64,000 nt of DNA from Nocardia kruczakiae NBRC 101016. Lineage in GTDB: Bacteria; Actinomycetota; Actinomycetes; Mycobacteriales; Mycobacteriaceae. Where the stretch lies: assembly GCF_001612965.1 (NCBI RefSeq), contig NZ_BDBL01000007.1:62001-126000 (forward strand). The letters are read 5' to 3'. The position numbers and the translations under genes were made by a program. This document shows positions 56,515 to 64,000 of the stretch, piece by piece. The first letter of the stretch is position 1. Each line of letters starts with the position of its first letter. The notes under the pieces are model-generated. The model was not told the origin of the DNA. It saw only the letters and a list, made by a program, of their open reading frames with translations, and did no database searches.

Positions 56515-57879
56515 ATGACGAACTCGACCTTCCCCGCCGAACTGCCCACCGTCACCGGCCCGGTCTTCCGCCCGGGTGCGGACGGCTACGGCGCCGAGGT
56601 CTCCGGCTTCCAGACCGCCTACACGCATCGGCCGGATCTGGTCGTCGGCGCGGTCCACGCCGAGGATGTGCGCGCGGCCGTGGAATTCGCCGCCCGGCAC
56701 GGGCTGCCCGTCGCGGTCCAGGCGACCGGCCACGGGCTCTCGGTGCCGGCCGCGGGCGGTGTGCTGATCAGCACGCGCCGGATGACCGACCTGCGCGTCG
56801 ATCCGGAAGCCCGCACCGCCTGGGTGGCCGCGGGTGTGCAGGCCGAGGCGCTGATCGCGGCGGCGGTCGCGCACGGTCTGGCGCCGCTGAACGGCTCCTC
56901 GCCCTCGGTCGGCGTGGTCGGCTATCACCTGGGTGGGGGGCTCGGCATTCTGGCGCGCACCTTCGGCTACGCCGCCGACCGGGTCCGCGCCCTGGAACTG
57001 GTAACGGCCGACGGGCGGCTGCGCCGCCTCACGCCCGGTGACGAATTGTTCGGTGCCGCACTGGGATCCGGCGGTAACTTCGGTGTGGTCACCGGTATGG
57101 AGCTCGAACTGTTCCCGATCACCGAGGTCTACGGCGGACAGCTCACCTTCGACACCCCGCTGGTCGAACCCGCGCTCGAGGCGTGGCGGCAGTGGACCGC
57201 CGAGGTCCCCGAGGAGATGACCTCGGCGATCACCATGATGACGATGCCCGACGTCCCGGCGATTCCGGAACCGCTGCGCGGGCGCTACCTGGCCACCGTC
57301 AACATCGCGTTCACCGGGCCGGCCGCCGACGGTGAGCGGCTGGTCCGGCCGCTGCGTGAGGTGGGTGCCCGGATCGCCGACGATCTGCGAACCATGCCCT
57401 ACCGCGACACGCACGGCATCTACCGCGACCCGAGTTTCCCGCACGCCTATACCGCCACCAATGCCCTGCTGTCGGATCTGACCGCGGATGCGGCGTCGGC
57501 CTTCCTCGACGCCACCGGCCCCGAGGCGCCGGTCGCGGCGGTGGCGGGCTTCCGCCATCTCGGCGGTGCGCTGCGCCGCCCGGGTCCGGCGGATATCGCG
57601 ATGGATCACCGGCAGGCCGAATACAACGCGCGCATCATCACGATGCCGAACTCGGGCGGCCCCGATCAGCGGGGCTACCACGACCTGGTCGCGAAGACGT
57701 TGGCGCCGTGGACGATCGGCCACAATCTGAACTTCCTGTACGGCGCCGGGGAGTGGGCCGACGAGAACCAGACCCGCGCCGGATACGCCGCGCGGACCTA
57801 CGACCGGCTGCAAGCGCTGAAGTCCGCATACGACCCGGCCAACCTGTTCCGTTTCAACCGCAACATCCCGCCCGCCTGA
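56515..57879 (+). CDS. FAD-binding oxidoreductase, berberine-bridge (BBE) type
   Basis: A 454-residue flavoprotein. The PCMH FAD-binding half has QATGHGLSVPAAGG, where His73 would attach to FAD, and GVVGYHLGGGLGILARTFGYAADRV. The second Cys used for double attachment is replaced (SPSVG), so the bond is probably single. The BBE C-terminus is YDPANLFRFNRNI. It probably oxidises a sugar or phenolic alcohol. The LysR gene and its repeat lie just upstream. ATG 56515 follows AGGA. Confidence 0.88.
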   Translation: MTNSTFPAELPTVTGPVFRPGADGYGAEVSGFQTAYTHRPDLVVGAVHAEDVRAAVEFAARHGLPVAVQATGHGLSVPAAGGVLISTRRMTDLRVDPEARTAWVAAGVQAEALIAAAVAHGLAPLNGSSPSVGVVGYHLGGGLGILARTFGYAADRVRALELVTADGRLRRLTPGDELFGAALGSGGNFGVVTGMELELFPITEVYGGQLTFDTPLVEPALEAWRQWTAEVPEEMTSAITMMTMPDVPAIPEPLRGRYLATVNIAFTGPAADGERLVRPLREVGARIADDLRTMPYRDTHGIYRDPSFPHAYTATNALLSDLTADAASAFLDATGPEAPVAAVAGFRHLGGALRRPGPADIAMDHRQAEYNARIITMPNSGGPDQRGYHDLVAKTLAPWTIGHNLNFLYGAGEWADENQTRAGYAARTYDRLQALKSAYDPANLFRFNRNIPPA

Positions 57880-57962
57880 GCCGCTCCGGCGACCCGGGCC
57901 CTTGTCGCGGGGAGTATCGCTGCGCTATCGTCGTGATATCACTTCAATATTGGGAGGATGTC

Positions 57963-58901
57963 ATGTCGCTGCGTCCGGCCTTCCGGCTGAACGGGTTCTT
58001 GATGCTGTTGGTGCTGCTGGTGGTCGGCACCGCCGGACTGATCGGCGGGGTCGCCGCCTCCAGCGCCGCCGGCTCGGGTGGGGGTGCCGGTGCGGCGATC
58101 GGCGCGGTCGCGGGCTATGTGATCCTCGCGGTCGCGGTGATCCTGCTGACCGGACTCACCACCGTCGGCCCGAACGAGGCCAAGGTGCTGCAGTTCTTCG
58201 GCCGCTACGTCGGCTCGGTCGCCGACGCCGGCTTCTTCTGGACCCTGCCGCTGACCACCAGACGGCGAATCTCGTTGCGGGTCCGCAACTTCGAGACGCA
58301 GAAGTTGAAGGTCAACGACTTCGACGGTAATCCGGTGGAGATCGCGGCGGTGGTCGTCTACCGGGTCGTGGACAGCTTCAAATCCGCCTTCGCCGTCGAC
58401 GACTACGAGGAGTACGTGCAGACCCAGTCCGAGGCCGCGGTCCGGCACCTGGCCACCGTGCATCCCTACGACGCCGCCCCCGATGTGATGCCCGCGGCCG
58501 TGGCGGTGACGCCCGCTCTCGCGGGGGCCGACGACCCGGCTCCGACCAGCCTGCGCAACGGCGCCGAGGTCGCCGAGGAACTGACCACGGAACTGCGCGA
58601 GCGCACCGCGCTCGCCGGTATCGAGATTCTCGAAGCGCGCATCACGCACCTGGCGTACGCGCCGGAGATCGCCCAGTCGATGCTGGTCCGCCAGCAGGCC
58701 GCGCAGGTGGTGGCCGCGCGCAGCCGCATCGTGGAAGGCGCGGTCGGCATGGTGGGCATGGCGCTGCAGCGGCTCACCGAGGAGGGGATGGTCGACCTGG
58801 ACGAGGAGCGGCGAGCCTCGATGGTGTCGAATCTGCTGGTGGTGCTGTGCGGCGATCGGTCCGCCCAGCCCGTCGTCAACACCGGAACGCTCTACTCCTG
58901 A
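57963..58901 (+). CDS. SPFH/band-7 domain membrane protein
   Basis: A 312-residue protein with two hydrophobic segments (about 12-33 and 46-67) and an SPFH domain: TVGPNEAKVLQFFGRYVGSVADAGFFWTLPL, RNFETQKLKVNDFDGNPVEIAAVVVYRV, DYEEYVQTQSEAAVRHLA and IEILEARITHLAYAPEIAQSMLVRQQA. Such proteins form membrane microdomain scaffolds. GGAGG lies 6 nt before ATG 57963. Its stop TGA overlaps the start of a ribbon-helix-helix gene (TGATG), so the two are co-translated. Confidence 0.88.
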   Translation: MSLRPAFRLNGFLMLLVLLVVGTAGLIGGVAASSAAGSGGGAGAAIGAVAGYVILAVAVILLTGLTTVGPNEAKVLQFFGRYVGSVADAGFFWTLPLTTRRRISLRVRNFETQKLKVNDFDGNPVEIAAVVVYRVVDSFKSAFAVDDYEEYVQTQSEAAVRHLATVHPYDAAPDVMPAAVAVTPALAGADDPAPTSLRNGAEVAEELTTELRERTALAGIEILEARITHLAYAPEIAQSMLVRQQAAQVVAARSRIVEGAVGMVGMALQRLTEEGMVDLDEERRASMVSNLLVVLCGDRSAQPVVNTGTLYS

Positions 58902-59080
58902 TGGCCAAGCGCGAGCCCAAGAAGGTGCTCGTCCGGCTCGATCCGGCCGTCCACGAGGCGATAGCCAAGTGGGCGGCCGACGACCTGCGCAGCATCAATG
59001 CTCAGATCGAGTACGCCCTGCGGATGGCGCTCGATCAGGTGGGGCGCTCCCCGCGGCGGGCCGGGGAGACCCCAGAATGA
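58901..59080 (+). CDS. Small Arc-type ribbon-helix-helix protein
   Basis: A 59-residue DNA-binding protein: KKVLVRLDPAVHEAIAKWAADDLRSINAQIEYALRMAL is a ribbon-helix-helix domain, the beta strand being VLVRLDP. It resembles Arc-like or HicB-type antitoxin repressors. The start overlaps the SPFH stop by one base. Its role could be repression of this operon or an unrelated function; no toxin is visible next to it. Confidence 0.82.
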   Translation: MAKREPKKVLVRLDPAVHEAIAKWAADDLRSINAQIEYALRMALDQVGRSPRRAGETPE

Positions 59081-59106
59081 AAACAAACCTGACACCCGTT
59101 TCGTCC

Positions 59107-59119
59107 GGTATTTATTACC
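59107..59119. repeat. Small inverted repeat in the 59.1-kb intergenic region
   Basis: GGTA-TTTAT-TACC. It may form a weak hairpin after the ribbon-helix-helix gene or serve as an operator; support is thin. Confidence 0.3.
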
Positions 59120-59177
59120 AGGTGGTCACGCCTTGAACACAAAACGCCCCAGGAAGTGCGAAAAGGTCACGAATGGG

Positions 59178-59183
59178 TAGCTT
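59178..59183 (+). promoter_or_regulatory. -10 box of the 59190 gene (leaderless)
   Basis: TAGCTT, 6 nt before GTG 59190. Confidence 0.5.
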
Positions 59184-59189
59184 GGTTGC

Positions 59190-59996
59190 GTGCCAATCGT
59201 GTTCGAAACCGGGGGACTGCAGCAGCTTGACCAGACCACGTGGGGGAATCCGGCCACCCGTGACATCATCACGCTGAGCTATATCGATCTGGTACCGGAC
59301 TTACCCGCCCCGCTGTCCGACATCGACACGTTGCGCCGCCGCCTCACCGAACTACAGGCCGAGTTCGGCTGCCTGATCGAGGCACATGCCATCAGTGTGG
59401 ACTCCCAGCCGGCCCTGCTGCGGCTGGAGAAGTTCCCGCTGGCCGATCAGGCGACCGGATTGGGCTTCACCGCCGGAATCGTCGTGCCCAAGGCCGGGTG
59501 CAGCGCCATCGTGAAGATCATGTGCCCGGAAACCGGCCGCTCCGGCGTCCGCGAGGCCGCGGTCGTGCCGAAGGTCGGCTTCGCGAACATGTTCCCGCCG
59601 CATCCGTACGCGCCCGAGGTCAAGGGCAAGCTGCCCTACAACGTCGCCGACGACGCGCGCTGGGATTCGCAGTTCCCGGACCATCCGCTGACCCGCGCGC
59701 GGCGCTGGATCACCCACGTCAGCCGGACCGCGCGCATCGATCCGCGGTTCGCGGCGCTGCCGCCGTTCCTCGGTCCGGGCGGTGCGGAGGCGTCGACCGG
59801 TAAGTCGGCGCCCACGGGTAAGACACCCACGGGGAAGACGGAGCCCACCGCGGCGCCCGCCACACCGGTGGCCAAGCCGGATCCGGGTAAGACCACGCCC
59901 ATTCCCGCGCAGACCTCGTTGTCCGACGGCGAGGCGACGGTGGCGCCGCCGCTCCCACGCGCCGCGCGGGCTAATGCCGCGGCGGCTTCTCGGTAA
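59190..59996 (+). CDS. Hypothetical protein with low-complexity C-terminal tail
   Basis: A 268-residue protein of unknown family. The first about 195 residues look folded (DIITLSYIDLVPDLPAPLSD and GFTAGIVVPKAGCSAIVKIMCPETG), then a tail with TGK repeats (TGKSAPTGKTPTGKTEPT) and Pro/Ala. No signal is evident. The 3' end overlaps the convergent methyltransferase by 26 bp. GTG 59190 is supported by the TAGCTT box. Confidence 0.7.
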   Translation: MPIVFETGGLQQLDQTTWGNPATRDIITLSYIDLVPDLPAPLSDIDTLRRRLTELQAEFGCLIEAHAISVDSQPALLRLEKFPLADQATGLGFTAGIVVPKAGCSAIVKIMCPETGRSGVREAAVVPKVGFANMFPPHPYAPEVKGKLPYNVADDARWDSQFPDHPLTRARRWITHVSRTARIDPRFAALPPFLGPGGAEASTGKSAPTGKTPTGKTEPTAAPATPVAKPDPGKTTPIPAQTSLSDGEATVAPPLPRAARANAAAASR

Positions 59997-60852
59997 CGAA
60001 AATGGCTGTGCCGGGGAAGATCTCACCGCGCAACGGGCTCCACTGACCCCATTCGCGCTCGAGCCATTCCGGCCATTCGGGTTCGACGATGTCGAGCAGG
60101 ATCAGGCCCGCGCCGACGATGTCGCGGACCCGATCGCCGACCGTGCGGTGATGTTCGACGTAGATCGGTTCGTCGTCGGCGTCGACCTCGACATACGGCG
60201 TCCGGTCGAAATACGGGATCGTTGCGCGCAGTCCGTCCGGGCCCGGATCGTCGGGGAAGATCCATCGCATCGGGTGGTTCACCGAGAACACCCAGCGCCC
60301 GCCCGGTCGCAGCACCCGGGCCACCTCGCGCATCACCTGGGCGGCGTCGGCGACGAACGGGATCGCGCCGAACGCGGAGCAGGCCAGATCGAACGATTCG
60401 TCCGCGAACGGCAGCGCCTCGGCACCGGCCTGCACCAGCGGCACCCGCGGGCCGCCGCGCGCCATGGCCGCGAGTCCGCGGTCGAGCATCGCCCGCGACA
60501 GATCCAGTCCGACCGGATGCGCCCCCCGGCCGGCGAGCCAGCGCGAACACGGCGCCGATCCGCAGCCGATCTCGAGCACCCGCCGCCCGGCGACCTCGCC
60601 CAGCAGATGCCAGTCGCCCTCGTGCAAGCCCTCCGGGCACCAGACGAATTCTCCGGCCTCGGAGTCGACGCCCAGGAAGTCGGCGTGGGTCTCGTGGTAC
60701 TGCGCGGCGTCGGCGTCCCACCAGCGCCGGTTGGCGCGCTCGCTGACGGCCGAGCCGACGCTCGTGCGGGTCACCCGAGCGGTGCCGAGCAGGGCGTTGG
60801 CCTGGGCATGGCGAGCGTCGTCGAGGTGGGCCGGATGCGGGTCGTCGGACAT
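59971..60852 (-). CDS. Class I SAM-dependent methyltransferase
   Basis: A 293-residue enzyme. SAM motif I is VLEIGCGSAPCSRWLAGRGA, then GLDLSRAMLDRGLAAM, ALPFADESFDLACSAFGAIPFV and VARVLRPGGRWVFSVNHPMRWIF. The acceptor is unknown; the WPEWLEREWGQWSPLRG end is typical of the actinobacterial group. ATG 60852 follows TACGCT by 7 nt on the minus strand. The longer ORF to 61488 has no such support and is not used. Confidence 0.9.
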   Translation of the reverse strand: MSDDPHPAHLDDARHAQANALLGTARVTRTSVGSAVSERANRRWWDADAAQYHETHADFLGVDSEAGEFVWCPEGLHEGDWHLLGEVAGRRVLEIGCGSAPCSRWLAGRGAHPVGLDLSRAMLDRGLAAMARGGPRVPLVQAGAEALPFADESFDLACSAFGAIPFVADAAQVMREVARVLRPGGRWVFSVNHPMRWIFPDDPGPDGLRATIPYFDRTPYVEVDADDEPIYVEHHRTVGDRVRDIVGAGLILLDIVEPEWPEWLEREWGQWSPLRGEIFPGTAIFVTEKPPRH

Positions 60853-60859
60853 GGTTCGC

Positions 60860-60865
60860 AGCGTA
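60860..60865 (-). promoter_or_regulatory. -10 box of the 59971-60852 methyltransferase (leaderless)
   Basis: TACGCT on the minus strand, 7 nt before ATG 60852. Confidence 0.5.
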
Positions 60866-61153
60866 TGGCACGGGGCGGGCGCGGGCCCTCGCGGACGCCG
60901 TCGGGATGTGCCCGCCGGGATGCGCGCGAGCGGGGCGATTACCTCCGGGCCGTGACGGGTACCACACTGTGCGGGAACGGTGTTCGGTGCGGACGTATGA
61001 TCATGATGCGGGCGGGGACCCGTGTTTGCTTGGCGTAACTCACGTCGCGTACGCTGTTTCCCGCGAGTGTCTTCGGCATTTGCGTAGCCGCTGTCGGTAC
61101 TGTAGCGCTCGGTACCGGGCGCAGGGGTTACGAATTTCGGAAGTCGCCCGCGG

Positions 61154-61269
61154 GCTGTGATTTCGCAGCCGGTGCTGTGAGTTTCTGCAGTGAGTACAGC
61201 GTTGTGCTGTGTCGCAGCGATGTGCTGTACATGGCCGTCAACGTAGTTCCACCGCTGTGACTTCACAGC
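61154..61269 (+). repeat. GCTGTG repeat cluster in the rpsA leader
   Basis: GCTGTGA at 61154, 61174 and 61254, GCTGTG at 61206 and GCTGT at 61224, all in the same orientation. GCTGTGA-CT-TCACAGC at 61254-61269 is a perfect 16-bp palindrome, and GCTGT at 61174 pairs with ACAGC at 61196-61200. They can be operators or RNA structure. Confidence 0.6.
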
Positions 61270-61327
61270 AAAACCGAGAGTTCCAATGTCCACTACCGAC
61301 CACAATCCGTCCGGAGCAACCCAACAT

Positions 61328-62797
61328 ATGCCCACCACCGTCACCTCGCCGCAGGTAGCCGTCAACGACATCGGCTCCGCCGAGGACTTCCTCGCCGCCA
61401 TCGACAAGACGATCAAGTACTTCAACGACGGAGATATCGTCGAAGGCACGATCGTCAAGGTCGACCGCGACGAGGTTCTGCTCGACATCGGTTACAAGAC
61501 CGAAGGCGTCATCCCTTCCCGCGAACTGTCCATCAAACACGATGTCGACCCGGCCGAGGTCGTTTCCGTGGGCGATGAGGTCGAGGCCCTCGTTCTCACC
61601 AAGGAGGACAAGGAAGGCCGCCTGATCCTGTCGAAGAAGCGGGCTCAGTACGAGCGGGCGTGGGGCACCATCGAGGAGCTCAAGGAGAAGGACGAGGCCG
61701 TCAAGGGCACCGTCATCGAGGTCGTCAAGGGTGGTCTGATCCTGGACATCGGCCTGCGCGGCTTCCTCCCGGCGTCCCTGGTCGAGATGCGCCGCGTCCG
61801 CGATCTGCAGCCGTATGTCGGCAAGGAGATCGAGGCCAAGATCATCGAGCTGGACAAGAACCGCAACAACGTGGTTCTGTCCCGCCGCGCCTGGCTGGAG
61901 CAGACCCAGTCCGAGGTCCGCAGCGAATTCCTGCACCAGCTGCAGAAGGGCCAGGTCCGCAAGGGCGTCGTGTCCTCGATCGTCAACTTCGGTGCGTTCG
62001 TCGATCTCGGCGGCGTCGACGGTCTGGTGCACGTCTCCGAGCTGTCCTGGAAGCACATCGACCACCCGTCCGAGGTCGTCGAGGTCGGCATGGAGGTCAC
62101 CGTCGAGGTTCTCGACGTCGACCTGGACCGCGAGCGGGTTTCGCTGTCGCTCAAGGCGACCCAGGAAGACCCGTGGCGTCAGTTCGCCCGCACCCACGCC
62201 ATCGGCCAGATCGTGCCCGGCAAGGTCACCAAGCTGGTTCCGTTCGGTGCGTTCGTGCGCGTCGAAGAGGGCATCGAGGGCCTGGTGCACATCTCCGAGC
62301 TGGCCGAGCGCCACGTCGAGGTGCCGGACCAGGTTGTCGCCGTGGGCGACGACGCGATGGTCAAGGTCATCGACATCGACCTGGAGCGTCGCCGGATCTC
62401 GCTGTCGCTGAAGCAGGCGAACGAGGACTACCACGCCGAGTTCGACCCGTCGAAGTACGGCATGGCCGACAGCTACGACGAGCAGGGCAACTACATCTTC
62501 CCCGAGGGCTTCGACCCCGAGACCAACGAATGGCTCGAGGGCTTCGACAAGCAGCGGGAAGAGTGGGAAGGCCGCTACGCCGAGGCCGAGCGTCGTCACA
62601 AGATGCACACCGCTCAGATGGAGAAGATGGCGGCCGACGCCGCCGCCGAGGCCGCCAACGGCGGTGCCTCCGGTAACTACTCCTCCGAGAGCGGCGCGCA
62701 GAGCTCGTCCGCCAGCTCCTCGGAGCCGGCCGGCGGTTCGCTGGCCAGCGACGCGCAGCTCGCCGCGCTGCGTGAGAAGCTGTCCGGCAACGCGTAA
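61328..62797 (+). CDS. rpsA: 30S ribosomal protein S1
   Basis: A 489-residue protein with four S1 RNA-binding domains: [80 protein letters not shown] and [29 protein letters not shown]. It helps mRNA bind the 30S subunit. The tail is acidic and Ser/Gly-rich. The in-frame ATG 61286 adds 14 residues, but [21 protein letters not shown] matches mycobacterial S1, and GGAG lies 11 nt before ATG 61328, so I prefer 61328. A strong terminator follows. Confidence 0.95.
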   Translation: MPTTVTSPQVAVNDIGSAEDFLAAIDKTIKYFNDGDIVEGTIVKVDRDEVLLDIGYKTEGVIPSRELSIKHDVDPAEVVSVGDEVEALVLTKEDKEGRLILSKKRAQYERAWGTIEELKEKDEAVKGTVIEVVKGGLILDIGLRGFLPASLVEMRRVRDLQPYVGKEIEAKIIELDKNRNNVVLSRRAWLEQTQSEVRSEFLHQLQKGQVRKGVVSSIVNFGAFVDLGGVDGLVHVSELSWKHIDHPSEVVEVGMEVTVEVLDVDLDRERVSLSLKATQEDPWRQFARTHAIGQIVPGKVTKLVPFGAFVRVEEGIEGLVHISELAERHVEVPDQVVAVGDDAMVKVIDIDLERRRISLSLKQANEDYHAEFDPSKYGMADSYDEQGNYIFPEGFDPETNEWLEGFDKQREEWEGRYAEAERRHKMHTAQMEKMAADAAAEAANGGASGNYSSESGAQSSSASSSEPAGGSLASDAQLAALREKLSGNA

Positions 62798-62813
62798 TTC
62801 GCCGAGCTGAAAC

Positions 62814-62844
62814 GAAGGCCCCGGTCCATCGGACCGGGGCCTTC
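62814..62844 (+). terminator. Strong hairpin after rpsA
   Basis: GAAGGCCCCGGTCC-ATC-GGACCGGGGCCTTC, a perfect 14-bp stem with a 3-nt loop, 17 nt after the stop codon. There is no T-run. Confidence 0.85.
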
Positions 62845-62985
62845 GCCCATCTCCGGGCTGCCCATTCAGACCGTCGTCACCGCGTCGCTACCGCCGGTCC
62901 ATTATCCTCGGCGAGGATCTGCCACTGCGCTGGCTTGTCATCCGGCACTGTTGTGTTCACCGACGCGGAAGGTCTCGGCACCGGA

Positions 62986-64000
62986 ATGGGTCTGTTCGAC
63001 GGCATCAAGAGGCGTGATTTTCTGGCGAAGGCCATGGCGGCCGGTGGGGTCGGGGCGCTGGCCGCCTGGGCGAACCCGATCATCGAGCGTGCACACGCGG
63101 CCGACCCGGCGGGGATGGGCGGGCTCGGCGACATCGAGCATTTCGTCCTGCTGATGCAGGAGAACCGCTCGTTCGACCACTACTTCGGAACCCTCTCCGG
63201 CGTAAGGGGTTTCGACGACGCCTCGCCGGCGTGGAAGCAGTACGGCTACGCTCCCGGCGTCGGGCCCACCGCCGACGGGTTCATCGTCCCGTTCCGGCTC
63301 GACACCACCCGCGGCGCGACCCTCGACGGCGAATGTATCAACGATCCCGATCATTCCTGGGGCGGTATGCACGAGGCGTGGAACGGCGGCCGCAACGACC
63401 GCTGGATGCCGATGTCGGTCGCCGGCGTCGGCGCCGCCAACGGTCCGGCGGCCATGGGGTATTACACCCGCGCCGATATCCCGATTCACCACGAGCTGGC
63501 CGATGCGTTCACCCTCTGCGACCACTACCACTGCTCGGTCCTCGGCCCGACCGACCCGAACCGGCTGTACTGGGTCTCCGCCACCATCGACCCCGACGGT
63601 CTGGCCGGCGGTCCGCTGGTGGAGACGCCGACGCTGATCCCGCAGAACGCCTACAGCTGGCGCACCTACCCGGAGAACCTGTCCGAGGCCGGCGTCGACT
63701 GGAAGATCTACAACAATCGCGACGTCGGCCCCATCTCGTCGGTGATCCTCGACGGCATGATGGGCTGCTTCAAACAGGCCGCGGACCCGAATTCCGAACT
63801 GGCCAAGCGCGGCAAGGCTCCGGTCTATCCGCAGGATTTCGCGGCGGACGTGGCCGCCGACCGCCTGCCCTCGGTGTCGTGGGTGATTCCGCCGCTGTTG
63901 AACTGCGAACATCCGGCGCTGCCACCGGCATTGGGCGCGGTGGGCATCATGCAGGTGCTCGACATCCTCACCTCCAATCCGAAGGTGTGGGAGAAGACCG
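62986..64000 (+). CDS. Phospholipase C family protein, Tat-exported (3' truncated by window edge)
   Basis: The visible 338 residues start with a Tat signal: [20 protein letters not shown] then NPIIERAHA. The catalytic region has [40 protein letters not shown] and [22 protein letters not shown]. It belongs to the acidic phosphatase/phospholipase C family of mycobacterial PlcA-D, secreted enzymes that cleave phosphatidylcholine and related lipids. ATG 62986 is preferred for the Tat signal; a GTG at 62953 is in frame. The ribosome site is unclear. No stop is found before the window end. Confidence 0.9.
   Translation, partial: MGLFDGIKRRDFLAKAMAAGGVGALAAWANPIIERAHAADPAGMGGLGDIEHFVLLMQENRSFDHYFGTLSGVRGFDDASPAWKQYGYAPGVGPTADGFIVPFRLDTTRGATLDGECINDPDHSWGGMHEAWNGGRNDRWMPMSVAGVGAANGPAAMGYYTRADIPIHHELADAFTLCDHYHCSVLGPTDPNRLYWVSATIDPDGLAGGPLVETPTLIPQNAYSWRTYPENLSEAGVDWKIYNNRDVGPISSVILDGMMGCFKQAADPNSELAKRGKAPVYPQDFAADVAADRLPSVSWVIPPLLNCEHPALPPALGAVGIMQVLDILTSNPKVWEKT

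Larger units (their letters stand above)
60853..61327. other. Long intergenic region with repeat-rich rpsA leader
   Basis: A 475-base gap. The first half holds the divergent methyltransferase promoter and a possible rpsA promoter, TTGCTT at 61026-61031 with TACGCT at 61050-61055 (18-nt spacer). From 61146 the leader contains GCCCGCGGGC and a cluster of GCTGTG copies described separately. ATG 61286 lies within it but is not the preferred rpsA start. Confidence 0.5.

Noticed and set aside
58881..59080. Toxin-antitoxin locus at the ribbon-helix-helix gene
   Set aside because: There is an antitoxin-like fold but no toxin gene on either side; the neighbour is an SPFH protein.
59971..61488. 505-codon reading of the methyltransferase extending to 61488
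   Set aside because: It would run antisense into the rpsA leader and rpsA. The ATG at 60852 has a -10 box 7 nt upstream and fits the methyltransferase fold.

Overview
The window is about 64 kb of high-GC actinobacterial chromosome, most likely from Nocardia or a close relative in the Mycobacteriales. The basis is the very high GC content with G/C-ending codons, frequent GTG starts, a PdtaR-type ANTAR regulator, a BsaP-type biotin auxiliary protein, a PriA-type HisA, and a gene order that, from memory, follows the Mycobacterium tuberculosis bioB-nadABC-his-trp-lgt-pyk-tesB-pdtaR-polA-rpsA segment (Rv1589 to Rv1630). I see no insertion sequence, integrase, prophage or CRISPR array, so differences from that backbone look like ordinary gene insertions.

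Layout. 1-1.2 kb: the end of bioB, its auxiliary bsaP and a DUF2567 membrane protein. 1.5-5.9 kb: a large nSTAND NTPase/WD40 protein ending at a strong hairpin, then a 58-residue unknown. 5.9-11.4 kb: dedA, an NrtR-type Nudix regulator and the divergent nadABC operon for NAD, with a palindrome between them. 11.4-21.8 kb: mixed accessory genes (winged-helix protein, esterase with a divergent MarR, arylamine N-acetyltransferase, penicillin-binding lipoprotein, Ser/Thr kinase, mycothiol-fold protein, XRE regulator, aldo/keto reductase, small monooxygenase). 21.9-29.1 kb: hisD-C-B-H and hisA-impA-hisF-hisI. 29.1-30.9 kb: a MarR regulator, a membrane protein and a peroxiredoxin. 31.0-36.7 kb: trpE, a Trp-associated membrane protein, a possible 52-residue ORF, then trpC-B-A. 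36.7-43.9 kb: lgt, a TM2 protein, pyk, tesB, several small unknowns, a tRNA-Leu(CAA) and pdtaR. 44.0-46.8 kb: polA. 46.8-61.3 kb: an accessory stretch between polA and rpsA. 61.3-62.8 kb: rpsA. 63-64 kb: a truncated Tat-exported phospholipase C.

How the genes fit together. The backbone is biosynthesis of cofactors (biotin, NAD) and amino acids (His, Trp). The single PriA isomerase probably serves both the histidine and tryptophan pathways, because no trpF lies in either cluster. His and trp genes are mostly joined by 4-nt ATGA/GTGA overlaps. Many genes carry a TANNNT box 6-7 nt before their start codon, the pattern of leaderless transcripts common in this order.

The most unusual items are the repeat- and palindrome-rich leader of rpsA; a stand-alone LeuA regulatory domain without a catalytic half; the membrane SPFH protein coupled to a ribbon-helix-helix protein; a thioredoxin gene with a SigR/SigH-like promoter; the 52-residue ORF bridging the trp operon; and the nSTAND/WD40 protein. 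None is proven to be a new system from sequence alone.
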